A DNA stretch of 5,264 bases from Calditrichota bacterium. GTDB lineage: Bacteria > Electryoneota > RPQS01. Shown here piece after piece: positions 1 through 5,264 of the stretch. Position 1 is the first letter of the stretch. The number at the start of each line of letters is the position of its first letter. The stretch spans positions 1 through 5,264 of the forward strand of contig JAGVEU010000476.1 in NCBI GenBank assembly GCA_020057985.1, written 5' to 3'. Made by a program: the position numbers and the translations under genes. The notes beneath the pieces are model-generated. The model had not been told where the DNA came from. It saw only the letters and a program-made list of their open reading frames with translations, and did no database searches.

Positions 1-313
1 CCGCCAAGCTTCTTGTGGAGCCGGGGACACGAATCAGATCGCCGAAGGTTGCGATGGTGACGTCCGGCAATTGTGCGAGCCCAATTCCACGATCAATGAA
101 ATCATTTGCCGTTACGCACACCGGGCATCCGGGACCGGATAGAAGGCGGATTTCCGGCGGTAATAGGTCAGGCAGCGCAAAACGGTAGATTGCTGCTGTA
201 TGTCCGCCGCAAATTTCCATCAAGTTGATCGAGCGTCCAAGAATCAGATGCGAGATCTCATTTGCAATTCGACGCACAACCTCCTGGTCTCGGTAGGGAG
301 CAAGAGTCTTCAC
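1..313 (-). CDS. hypD: HypD, Fe-S hydrogenase maturation factor (N-terminal 104 residues, cut by window edge)
   Basis: HypD is a [4Fe-4S] protein that, with HypC, forms the cytoplasmic scaffold on which the Fe(CN)2CO group of [NiFe]-hydrogenases is built. The visible 104 residues contain the two family signatures: MEICGGHT at residues 32-39 (conserved Cys35) and GPGCPVCVT at 61-69 (Cys63 and Cys66), followed by TFGDLIRVPGS at 89-99, also typical of HypD. The family is usually about 360-380 residues, so roughly 270 residues and the C-terminal Fe-S cysteines lie beyond position 1. The start is GTG at 313-311. Its last two bases are also the first two of the hypC stop (the GTGA arrangement), which points to translational coupling; the protein would begin MKTLAPYRDQE. 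The residue after GGHT is Ala where E. coli HypD has His. Identification is secure; the function of this copy is inferred from the family. Confidence 0.96.
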   Translation of the reverse strand, partial: MKTLAPYRDQEVVRRIANEISHLILGRSINLMEICGGHTAAIYRFALPDLLPPEIRLLSGPGCPVCVTANDFIDRGIGLAQLPDVTIATFGDLIRVPGSTRSLA

Positions 314-531
314 AACTCAGGATCCACTAATTCACGGAGGAGTGCGAGAGTGCGCTCGGCTTCCTGCTCATCAAGAACTTCAAGCGCATAGCCCGCGTGA
401 ACAATGACATATTCACCGACTCGCGCTTCAGGAGTCAGTGTGAGCATGATCTCCTTGCGTGCGCCACCGAACTCCACCGTTCCTGTCTGGTCGCGCCGCT
501 CGAGTATTTTCATAGGAATTGCAAGACACAT
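310..531 (-). CDS. hypC: HypC/HybG-family hydrogenase maturation chaperone
   Basis: HypC is a small cytoplasmic chaperone. It binds HypD during assembly of the Fe(CN)2CO centre and then carries it to the hydrogenase large-subunit precursor. This copy has 73 residues, slightly shorter than the usual 75-90. It starts MCLAIPMKI, carrying the essential Cys2 that is exposed after removal of Met1 and the proline of the MCxxxP signature. The middle GEYVIVHAGYALEVLDEQEAE matches the conserved GDYVLVHxGFAxxxxDExEA segment. The reading frame stays open further upstream into hypF, but the Cys2 requirement fixes the start at ATG 531-529. That is 4 nt after the hypF stop, with a weak GGA-type ribosome site in the end of hypF. 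The stop overlaps the hypD start by 4 nt. hypF, hypC and hypD therefore look like one mRNA. Confidence 0.96.
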   Translation of the reverse strand: MCLAIPMKILERRDQTGTVEFGGARKEIMLTLTPEARVGEYVIVHAGYALEVLDEQEAERTLALLRELVDPEL

Positions 532-535
532 GCTG

Positions 536-2881
536 TCATCCGTTCTGCGCGTTGGCAATAACTGCTTGTCCCAAAGCAATGCCACCATCATTGGTGGGAA
601 CCTGCTTATGACTGAGCACTCGAAATCCAAGGCTTGTAAGCGATTTTTCCATCCGAGTCAACAAGTAGGCATTCTGAAAACACCCTCCGCTGAGAGTGAT
701 CGAATCAAGATTTGTTCGCTCTCGGACCACAAGACATGTCTGAACGAACCCTTCCACGAGTCCGTCATGGAAACGCTTGGAGATCACGCTCAGCGGCACT
801 CCTGAATCCAGATCTTCAACAAGCGCGAAAAACATCGGAACCGGAGAGAGAGTCACTTGATCCTCTGTTTGTGAAAGCATGAAGTGATAGGAAGACTCCG
901 GCTTCGCAGCGAGGAGCCATTCAAGCTGCATTGCCGCCTGACCCTCAAATTGCCGCCGAAAGCCAAAGGAAACGAGGGCAGATACTGCATCGAATAGCCG
1001 GCCCACGCTTGATGTTTTCGGAAAGGCGTGGTCTCGAAGATTCCGATTCAGCAGTGTGGCAATTGCTGAACCTCCGACGTGCTGTTCAAGACCCGCGAGG
1101 AAATCAATGGGCAAGTCAAACATGGAATCGCCGTAAACCTCATATAACCATGCGAGCGCCATTCGCCACGGTTCCTTTGCCACTCGCTCGCCACCAAGCA
1201 GTGGAACCTCCTGCAAATGCCCGACGCGGTTGAAGGACTTTGCATTGCCGACCAAGATTTCGCCGCCCCAGATACTGCCATCAAGGCCATATCCCGTTCC
1301 GTCCAGCGCAAGTCCAATGGCCGGTTCAGTTATGCCGTTTTCGGTAAGACATGAAACATGATGTGCGTGGTGATGCTGGACTTTGACCAAAGGGATACTG
1401 CGCTCTGTAGCCCACTCTGTGGCAAGACGGGTTGAGGCATAATCGGGATGCGTATCGCAAGCAATGAGTTCCGGAGTTGCATGAAACACCTTCAAAAAGT
1501 GCTCAAGAGCGGAATGCTGAGCTGCAAGCGCATGTTCGTTGTCCAAATCGCCCAAGTGCTGCGAGAGCAAAGCCGAATGATCTCTGCCCAGACAGAAAGT
1601 GTTTTTCATCTGCGGCCCGAAAGCCAAGGTCTGTACACGGAATTGCACTGGCACTTGAATGGGTAGCGGAACATACCCTCGGGATCTCCGCAAGATCCGC
1701 TGAGATCCATTCACAACGCGAGTGACGGAATCATCGGCAAACATGTGAATCTCACGGTTGTGAGTCAGGGCAACGTCGGCGATTGCGCTCATTCGGCGGA
1801 TGGCATCTTCTACCTTATAGGCAATCGGCTCTTCGCTGCAGTTGGCGCTGGTCATGACCAAGGGAAAGCCGCATTCGGCAAGCAGAAGGACATGAAGAGG
1901 TGAGTAAGCAATCATGCCGCCGAGCGCTGGATTGTCCGGGGCTACCGACGACGCAGCAGGGCAGACGGGCTGCTTAGGCAGAAGCACAATAGGAGCACAA
2001 GGAGAATAGATTAGCTCCAGTTCAGCCTCTGTTGCGAAACACCACTGCAAGAGCGATTCCTGCGAGGGAAACATGACCGCCAGTGGTTTCTCTTCACGAT
2101 GCTTACGCCTGCGGAGTTCGCGCACTGCGGCATCATTGCGGGCATCACACGCAAGATGAAAGCCCCCAACGCCCTGAATAAGCGCAATCTTGCCAGATCT
2201 CAAAGCTGAGACCACCTGAGCGATGTCGTCATTCTCTTCTGCAGCGTTTGCGGGGAACTCAAGAACCATGAGTTTGGGGCCGCATTGAGGACATGCAATT
2301 GGCTGAGCATGAAACCTGCGATCCACCGGGTTTTCATATTCAGCATTACACTCAGAGCACATGGCAAAGCGGCTCATCGTGGTCAAGGGCCGATCATAAG
2401 GAACATCCTCGATGATCGAAAAGCGCGGGCCGCAGTTCGTGCAGTTAATAAAAGGGTAGTGAAAGCGTCGGTTCTTTGGATTCTCCATTTCCTTCCGGCA
2501 GTCGGGACACAGTGCCAGATCAGGGCTAATCTGCGTAAACGGCTGCGCGAGAGCTTCGCTCTGAATGATCTTAAATTCAGAATACTGCTCAGGAGGAACA
2601 GCATTCACCTGCAGTTGATCAATTCTTGAAGCAATCGGAGCGTGTGTGCGAATGTCTTCAATGAAGGACTGTAACTGATTTCCGTGACCCTCAACTCTGA
2701 TCAGAACTCCGTGGCTGTTGTTTTGAACGAACCCGCGTAACGAGTGCTTGTTAGCGAGCGAGAAAATGAACGGTCGAAAGCCGACACCCTGCACAATACC
2801 GGAGATTCTGATCTCTAAGTGCTGATTGCAGACAAAAAAATGTTCGTCTGCCGTATCACAGTAAGTAAATTGAGATGCCAT
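536..2881 (-). CDS. hypF: HypF carbamoyltransferase, hydrogenase maturation
   Basis: HypF uses carbamoyl phosphate and ATP to make carbamoyl-adenylate and moves the carbamoyl group to the C-terminal Cys of HypE, the precursor of the cyanide ligands. All domains are visible (residues counted from ATG 2881, 781 aa; E. coli HypF has 750): acylphosphatase-like with GIVQGVGFRPF at 28-38; two zinc fingers with CPDC (125) and CTNCGPRF (147), then CSEC (175) and CPQCGP (197); a YrdC-like domain with KHREEKPLAVM at 260-270, GGMIAYSPLH at 321-330 and TSANCSEEPI at 344-353; and a Kae1-like domain with KNTFC (426), HHHAHH (503), LDGTGYG (526), LSGGCFQN (730) and TNDGGIALGQ (763). No frameshift or missing catalytic motif is seen. 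The start is uncertain: ATG 2881, ATG 2902 or TTG 2926 are all in frame and none has a convincing ribosome site. I use 2881 because it already leaves about 20 residues before the first domain. Preceded by a terminator, so probably first gene of its unit. Confidence 0.96.
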   Translation of the reverse strand: MASQFTYCDTADEHFFVCNQHLEIRISGIVQGVGFRPFIFSLANKHSLRGFVQNNSHGVLIRVEGHGNQLQSFIEDIRTHAPIASRIDQLQVNAVPPEQYSEFKIIQSEALAQPFTQISPDLALCPDCRKEMENPKNRRFHYPFINCTNCGPRFSIIEDVPYDRPLTTMSRFAMCSECNAEYENPVDRRFHAQPIACPQCGPKLMVLEFPANAAEENDDIAQVVSALRSGKIALIQGVGGFHLACDARNDAAVRELRRRKHREEKPLAVMFPSQESLLQWCFATEAELELIYSPCAPIVLLPKQPVCPAASSVAPDNPALGGMIAYSPLHVLLLAECGFPLVMTSANCSEEPIAYKVEDAIRRMSAIADVALTHNREIHMFADDSVTRVVNGSQRILRRSRGYVPLPIQVPVQFRVQTLAFGPQMKNTFCLGRDHSALLSQHLGDLDNEHALAAQHSALEHFLKVFHATPELIACDTHPDYASTRLATEWATERSIPLVKVQHHHAHHVSCLTENGITEPAIGLALDGTGYGLDGSIWGGEILVGNAKSFNRVGHLQEVPLLGGERVAKEPWRMALAWLYEVYGDSMFDLPIDFLAGLEQHVGGSAIATLLNRNLRDHAFPKTSSVGRLFDAVSALVSFGFRRQFEGQAAMQLEWLLAAKPESSYHFMLSQTEDQVTLSPVPMFFALVEDLDSGVPLSVISKRFHDGLVEGFVQTCLVVRERTNLDSITLSGGCFQNAYLLTRMEKSLTSLGFRVLSHKQVPTNDGGIALGQAVIANAQNG

Positions 2882-3017
2882 GCCTTGCTTGTCAGAATTC
2901 ATGAGTAAGTAAAGAAACTCGGTCAATAGTGACGCGCCAATTTGTGGAGATGCACTCTAATTCTTTTCTGGTGATCTGATTCAGCCGAACTAATCTTTCT
3001 CCGAAGAGGGCAGATAG
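2882..3017 (-). promoter_or_regulatory. Leader region of the hypFCD unit, promoter expected but not resolved
   Basis: Because an intrinsic terminator lies just upstream, hypF should have its own promoter in this stretch. The best -35-like hexamer on the minus strand is TTGACC at 2926-2921. The matching -10 position, 17-18 nt on, reads CATGAA or ATGAAT, which is poor and sits on the possible ATG 2902 start; if it were real, only the ATG 2881 start would be usable. I see no -24/-12 (sigma-54) element with correct GG-N10-GC spacing, and no clear operator palindrome. The region is expected from context rather than proven by sequence. Confidence 0.3.
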
Positions 3018-3043
3018 AAAAAACGGTGCAGTCCCCTGCACCG
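3018..3043 (-). terminator. Rho-independent terminator after the hydrogenase/transporter unit
   Basis: Read on the minus strand, CGGTGCAG (3043-3036) is followed by the loop GGGA (3035-3032), the exact complement CTGCACCG (3031-3024), and six Ts (3023-3018). An 8-bp perfect GC-rich stem with a tetraloop and a T tract is the classic intrinsic terminator. It lies 37 nt after the stop of the transporter gene and before hypF, so it divides the window into two transcription units. The T tract is present only for minus-strand transcription. Confidence 0.9.
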
Positions 3044-3079
3044 CTAATATAGCAAATATTTGGCCGAAAAACAAGCAAT

Positions 3080-3763
3080 CTACAGCCCAAGGAACTGGAT
3101 TCCCGCGCCACAGACCGCTATGACAAAACCAGCGAGAGCGTGAGAATACCGTTCCATTTTCTTCTGAGGCAGGAAAGCCAGGCCGCGCAGGGACGCATAT
3201 ACAAGCGCAAGCATAGTCCCCACTGTGAAGAGGCTGAAGGTCATGGCAACTGCGAATACACTGAAGGCATCGGCACGGGCGGCGGGATACATGAGCACTG
3301 GAATGAGCGGCTCACAGGGACCTAAAACAAAGATAGTGAAGATTACCCACGGAGTGATGTTGGAATCGGTCTCGTGTCCCGGATGTGTGTGGGTAATACT
3401 CCCGTGCGAATGAGTCAAGGAGGAGCGCTTCTTCGCCGCATGTCTAATACCCCAGATCATATATGCGATTCCAAAACCAAGCAAGAGCCATCCGGCAACA
3501 TTTCCGCGAACGGACTCCAATTCGCCGAGCCTTAAGACTTCAATTCCAAAGAACAGTCCGATCGCACCAATGATGATCGAACTCAGCACATGTCCGATTC
3601 CGCTCAATGCCGTGATCGCCATTGCACGGCGGTTTGACCAATTACGAGCCTTGGCCATAGCTACGAACGGGATGTAATGATCCGGGCCGAGTATTGTGTG
3701 GATGAATCCGACCGTCGCGGCGGTTCCGAGAAGAAACCAGAGTTCAAGAGTTACTGGCGGCAT
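3080..3763 (-). CDS. NicO/UreH-like membrane transporter, probable nickel supply for the hydrogenase
   Basis: A 227-residue, six-helix inner-membrane protein of the broad NicO/UreH/TauE-like class; the likely role is Ni2+ (or Co2+) movement for the active site. Hydrophobic segments lie near residues 6-25, 48-72, 88-106, 137-160, 164-191 and 206-227. HTILGPDHYIPF (22-33) in or after the first helix resembles the metal-binding HxxxxDH signature of nickel/cobalt transporters, but with five residues between His and Asp rather than four. The loop between helices 3 and 4 (118-130) has five His in 13 residues, a typical metal-binding stretch. GPCEPLIPVL (149-158) is a second likely functional motif in helix 4. 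The start is ATG 3763-3761, 8 nt after the zinc-protein stop; the gap has no good ribosome site, so coupling to upstream translation is likely. Nickel specificity is inferred from the hydrogenase context; such proteins are often annotated as sulfite exporter or urease accessory proteins. Confidence 0.78.
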   Translation of the reverse strand: MPPVTLELWFLLGTAATVGFIHTILGPDHYIPFVAMAKARNWSNRRAMAITALSGIGHVLSSIIIGAIGLFFGIEVLRLGELESVRGNVAGWLLLGFGIAYMIWGIRHAAKKRSSLTHSHGSITHTHPGHETDSNITPWVIFTIFVLGPCEPLIPVLMYPAARADAFSVFAVAMTFSLFTVGTMLALVYASLRGLAFLPQKKMERYSHALAGFVIAVCGAGIQFLGL

Positions 3764-3771
3764 GGCGAGGA

Positions 3772-4077
3772 TTAGTGTCGCTTGCTTGGATTAAAGGCAA
3801 AATCTCCAGCGGTCATGAACTCGGGCACGGGATAAATTCCTGCTCCGCTACACAGCGGACACGGATTCTTGTCCTCCTTGCGCACTTCGATGAGACCGGT
3901 ACCGTGACAAGCATAGCATTCATGTTCGAGCGCATCCCTGCCCCTGCCATCGCAATAGGCGCAACGATGAGCATGATCGGGAGTGATGCAACGGTTGTCT
4001 ACCCAGCCACGTCCGCTACATTCAGGACAGGTCTTGGGTTTGCCAGTCGGCGACGGTACAGATATTTTTTCGGTCAT
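3772..4077 (-). CDS. Small DnaJ-type zinc-finger protein (four CxxCxGxG motifs, no J domain)
   Basis: A 101-residue soluble protein built around four DnaJ-type motifs: CPECSGRG (17-24), CAYCDGRG (39-46), CYACHGTG (54-61) and CPLCSGAG (73-80). In DnaJ, repeats 1 and 4 hold one zinc and 2 and 3 the other; all eight cysteines are present, so two zinc sites are expected. An extra Cys30 and His35/His37 sit between repeats 1 and 2. There is no J domain (no HPD), no substrate-binding C-terminal domain and no signal peptide. Repeat spacing (22, 15, 19) differs from E. coli DnaJ (17, 22, 14). The start ATG 4077-4075 is fixed by a strong GGAGG 6 nt upstream; a longer in-frame opening to 4131 lacks this. 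It overlaps the peptidase gene by 56 nt. Small proteins of this fold elsewhere act as holdase-type chaperones (plant BSD2) or as regulators (anti-TRAP). Its position suggests a role in hydrogenase folding or metal handling; that is inference. Confidence 0.87.
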   Translation of the reverse strand: MTEKISVPSPTGKPKTCPECSGRGWVDNRCITPDHAHRCAYCDGRGRDALEHECYACHGTGLIEVRKEDKNPCPLCSGAGIYPVPEFMTAGDFAFNPSKRH

Positions 4078-4558
4078 GATTTTCCTCCATTTTGTCTTGG
4101 ATAATCCACTCTTTGATAAAACCGAGCGCATCTCCGACTGCCGCCTGCACGGGCGGAGTCATCTGCTCGCTCAACGTTTCAAGATCGGCAGCTTCAACAG
4201 CAAGCACATCCACTAAACTGGGCATTTCAAGCTCCAACTGTCTTCCCAGTTCCAGTGCGGTAGGCAAGCTAATCTGATGACTCGTAGTCAGGTGCTTTGA
4301 TGGGGTGAACACACCCGCGGGAAAAGAGTGCAACGTGCCAGCTGCCACTTGCTCCGTGCGAATGGTGTCCACAATCAGAACTTTGCGTCGGTCAACAAGC
4401 AACTGCAGCAAGTGGAATCCGGCAACAGCAGCAAACTGAACTTCGACGTCATCCGGCAAATCACCCTGTTCCAAGAGTCTCTTTGCAATCTCGTAGCCGA
4501 AGCGGTCATCGCTGACGATTTCGTTGCCGAGGCAGAGAATGAGCCGCGGTTTCAGCAA
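4022..4558 (-). CDS. [NiFe]-hydrogenase maturation endopeptidase (HycI/HyaD/HybD family)
   Basis: This cytoplasmic peptidase removes the C-terminal tail of the large-subunit precursor after nickel insertion, which lets the active site close. The N-terminal LCLGNEIVSDDRFG (8-21) matches the family LGxGNxxxxDDxxG signature. The three residues that bind nickel in E. coli HybD (Glu16, Asp62, His93) have clear counterparts: Asp18, Asp64 (in IVDT) and His94 (in TTSHQISLP). The protein has 178 residues, a little longer than the usual 150-170; the last 18 residues are encoded in the overlap with the zinc-finger gene and look like a non-conserved tail (the core ends near IKEWI at 148-152). The start is TTG 4558-4556, because the family motif begins almost at once and no ATG fits; it overlaps the large-subunit stop by 7 nt. 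Position directly after the large subunit suggests that protein is its substrate. Confidence 0.93.
   Translation of the reverse strand: MLKPRLILCLGNEIVSDDRFGYEIAKRLLEQGDLPDDVEVQFAAVAGFHLLQLLVDRRKVLIVDTIRTEQVAAGTLHSFPAGVFTPSKHLTTSHQISLPTALELGRQLELEMPSLVDVLAVEAADLETLSEQMTPPVQAAVGDALGFIKEWIIQDKMEENHDRKNICTVADWQTQDLS
4084..4088 (-). promoter_or_regulatory. Ribosome binding site GGAGG of the zinc-finger gene
   Basis: On the minus strand GGAGG is followed by six nt (AAAATC) and ATG 4077. It is the only near-perfect Shine-Dalgarno site I see in the window and decides the start of the zinc-finger gene. It lies wholly inside the peptidase coding sequence, where the same bases encode Met-Glu-Glu. Confidence 0.88.
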
Positions 4559-5264
4559 TTGTGTCTCGCGACTTGCACAATGTCGCCCGTGTCGGCGTCG
4601 TGTACGACCACCTCAAGCGGCATTTCACCGGGTAGCGTGTGCGTGGCGCAACCGAAGCATGGATCGTAGGCACGGAAAGCCATCTCGATGCGATTGAGAG
4701 TTCCGTTGGTGATCTCGACGCCCTTCCTAATCAGCCCTTCTGCCGCCTTCTTGATGGACATGGTGATCGGCGCATTGTTATTGGTTGTGCCCACAATTAG
4801 GTTTGCTTCAGTAACGATGCCGCGCTTGTCCGTCTTGTAATGATGCGTCAGTGTGCCGCGCGGAGCTTCGACAATGCCGACGCCTTCACCCACGAAGTTT
4901 TCGGGATGAGGCGGAATGTGAATCTTGTCGGAAGTGATCTCGTCATCCCTCGCCATCACCAGAGTAGTTTCACAGGCATTGATCAGTTCCACCACCCGCG
5001 CCCAGTGCGTGGCGAGAGTGGCGTTCACAGGAGTCCTACCGCTTTTATCTTTGGTTAGGGTTTCAAAGTAACGTTCGTATTCCGCTTGAGCCAACGGAGT
5101 CGTCATACCATCCGCCACATTCAGGCGCGAAAGCGGACTTGCCTTGTAAACGCCGGAATCCAAGCCATCCACGAAACCCTTCCAGCCGATTTTCTTGAGG
5201 AAAGGATACTTCAGATAGCTGTACGGCTCGACGTGTTCCGAAACATAGTCGAGATAGTCCTTCG
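4552..5264 (-). CDS. [NiFe]-hydrogenase large subunit, group 3 type (C-terminal 236 residues, cut by window edge)
   Basis: This is the catalytic subunit that holds the Ni-Fe centre. The frame is open to the window edge, so the N-terminal part with the first CxxC nickel motif lies beyond 5264. Visible conserved parts (residues counted from the first whole codon): YLKYPFLKKIGWKGFVDG (16-33), SGVYKASPLSRLN (36-48), ADGMTTPLAQ (50-59), EAPRGTLTHHY (132-142), NLIVGTTNNN (154-163), and the C-terminal nickel ligand motif DPCFGCATH (200-208) with Cys202 and Cys205. After His208 comes a 28-residue tail beginning TLPGEMPLEV, which the peptidase encoded next should remove. The CATH ending and GEMPL tail are typical of cytoplasmic group 3 enzymes (MvhA, HoxH). 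By memory of related sequences, the EAPRGTL...TTNNN region is closest to group 3c (Mvh/Vhu-like, often paired with heterodisulfide reductase), but subgroup needs a tree. The stop TGA 4554-4552 overlaps the peptidase start. Confidence 0.95.
   Translation of the reverse strand, partial: KDYLDYVSEHVEPYSYLKYPFLKKIGWKGFVDGLDSGVYKASPLSRLNVADGMTTPLAQAEYERYFETLTKDKSGRTPVNATLATHWARVVELINACETTLVMARDDEITSDKIHIPPHPENFVGEGVGIVEAPRGTLTHHYKTDKRGIVTEANLIVGTTNNNAPITMSIKKAAEGLIRKGVEITNGTLNRIEMAFRAYDPCFGCATHTLPGEMPLEVVVHDADTGDIVQVARHNC
4639..4665 (-). other. Encoded C-terminal Ni-binding motif and endopeptidase cleavage site of the large subunit
   Basis: These codons spell DPCFGCATH, the DPCxxCxxH/R signature. 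The two cysteines bind the nickel, the first also bridging to iron. In the family the maturation peptidase cuts directly after the final His, here before Thr-Leu-Pro. The removed tail would run to the stop at 4554-4552, 28 residues, ending in Cys. The cut site is known for the family and inferred for this protein. Confidence 0.85.

Noticed and set aside
532..630. Upstream in-frame extension of hypC (33 further residues)
   Set aside because: The extension lies inside hypF in another frame, and HypC needs Cys at position 2 after Met; MCLAIP at 531 satisfies this exactly.
404..805. Plus-strand open frame of 133 residues, and similar plus-strand frames elsewhere
   Set aside because: They lie antisense to hypC, hypF and the other well-supported genes, show no family motif, and are explained as shadows of coding sequence on the minus strand.
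2863..2915. Repeat of TTTACTTACT twice near the hypF start
   Set aside because: Ten bases in two copies, one inside coding sequence; too short and too AT-rich to separate from chance, and no symmetry supports an operator.
2921..2940. Possible sigma-54 promoter (TTGGCGCG followed by a TTGA) before hypF
   Set aside because: The GG to second-element spacing is about two bases too long and the -12 element lacks the GC, so it does not fit the strict -24/-12 pattern.
2892..3111. Small minus-strand open frames of 60-62 residues between hypF and the transporter
   Set aside because: They run through the intrinsic terminator and hypF leader, have no recognisable motif or ribosome site, and overlap each other.
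4078..4131. 18-residue N-terminal extension of the zinc-finger protein
   Set aside because: It overlaps the peptidase, has no ribosome site of its own, and a GGAGG site sits correctly before ATG 4077.

Overview
This window is part of a [NiFe]-hydrogenase locus of a bacterium. Every gene I can support lies on the minus strand, so transcription runs from high to low coordinates. Base composition is moderate by eye, start codons are mixed (ATG, GTG, TTG), and genes are tightly packed. I cannot assign a phylum from the sequence; an environmental, at least facultatively anaerobic bacterium is only an inference from the gene set.

Upstream block (5264 to about 3018, minus strand): the C-terminal part of a group 3-type [NiFe]-hydrogenase large subunit (cut by the window edge), its HycI/HyaD-type maturation endopeptidase, a 101-residue protein made almost only of four DnaJ-type CxxCxGxG zinc motifs with no J domain, and a six-helix NicO/UreH-like metal transporter with a histidine-rich loop. 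The first three genes overlap (7 and 56 nt), and the transporter follows after 8 nt. A strong intrinsic terminator (8-bp GC-rich stem, GGGA loop, six Ts) closes the block.

Downstream block (about 2926 to 1, minus strand): hypF, hypC and the start of hypD, spaced 4 nt and then overlapping by 4 nt. These make and insert the Fe(CN)2CO part of the active site. HypF makes the thiocarbamoyl (cyanide precursor) group, and the HypC-HypD complex carries the iron centre to the large subunit. hypE, hypA and hypB are not visible; hypD runs off the window edge.

Together the genes describe one pathway. The transporter could bring in nickel, HypF/HypC/HypD build the iron half of the cofactor, and the peptidase then cuts the C-terminal tail of the large subunit behind its DPCxxCATH motif. 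The part without an obvious textbook role is the free-standing DnaJ-type zinc protein between peptidase and transporter. It is the best candidate here for an undescribed maturation or assembly factor.
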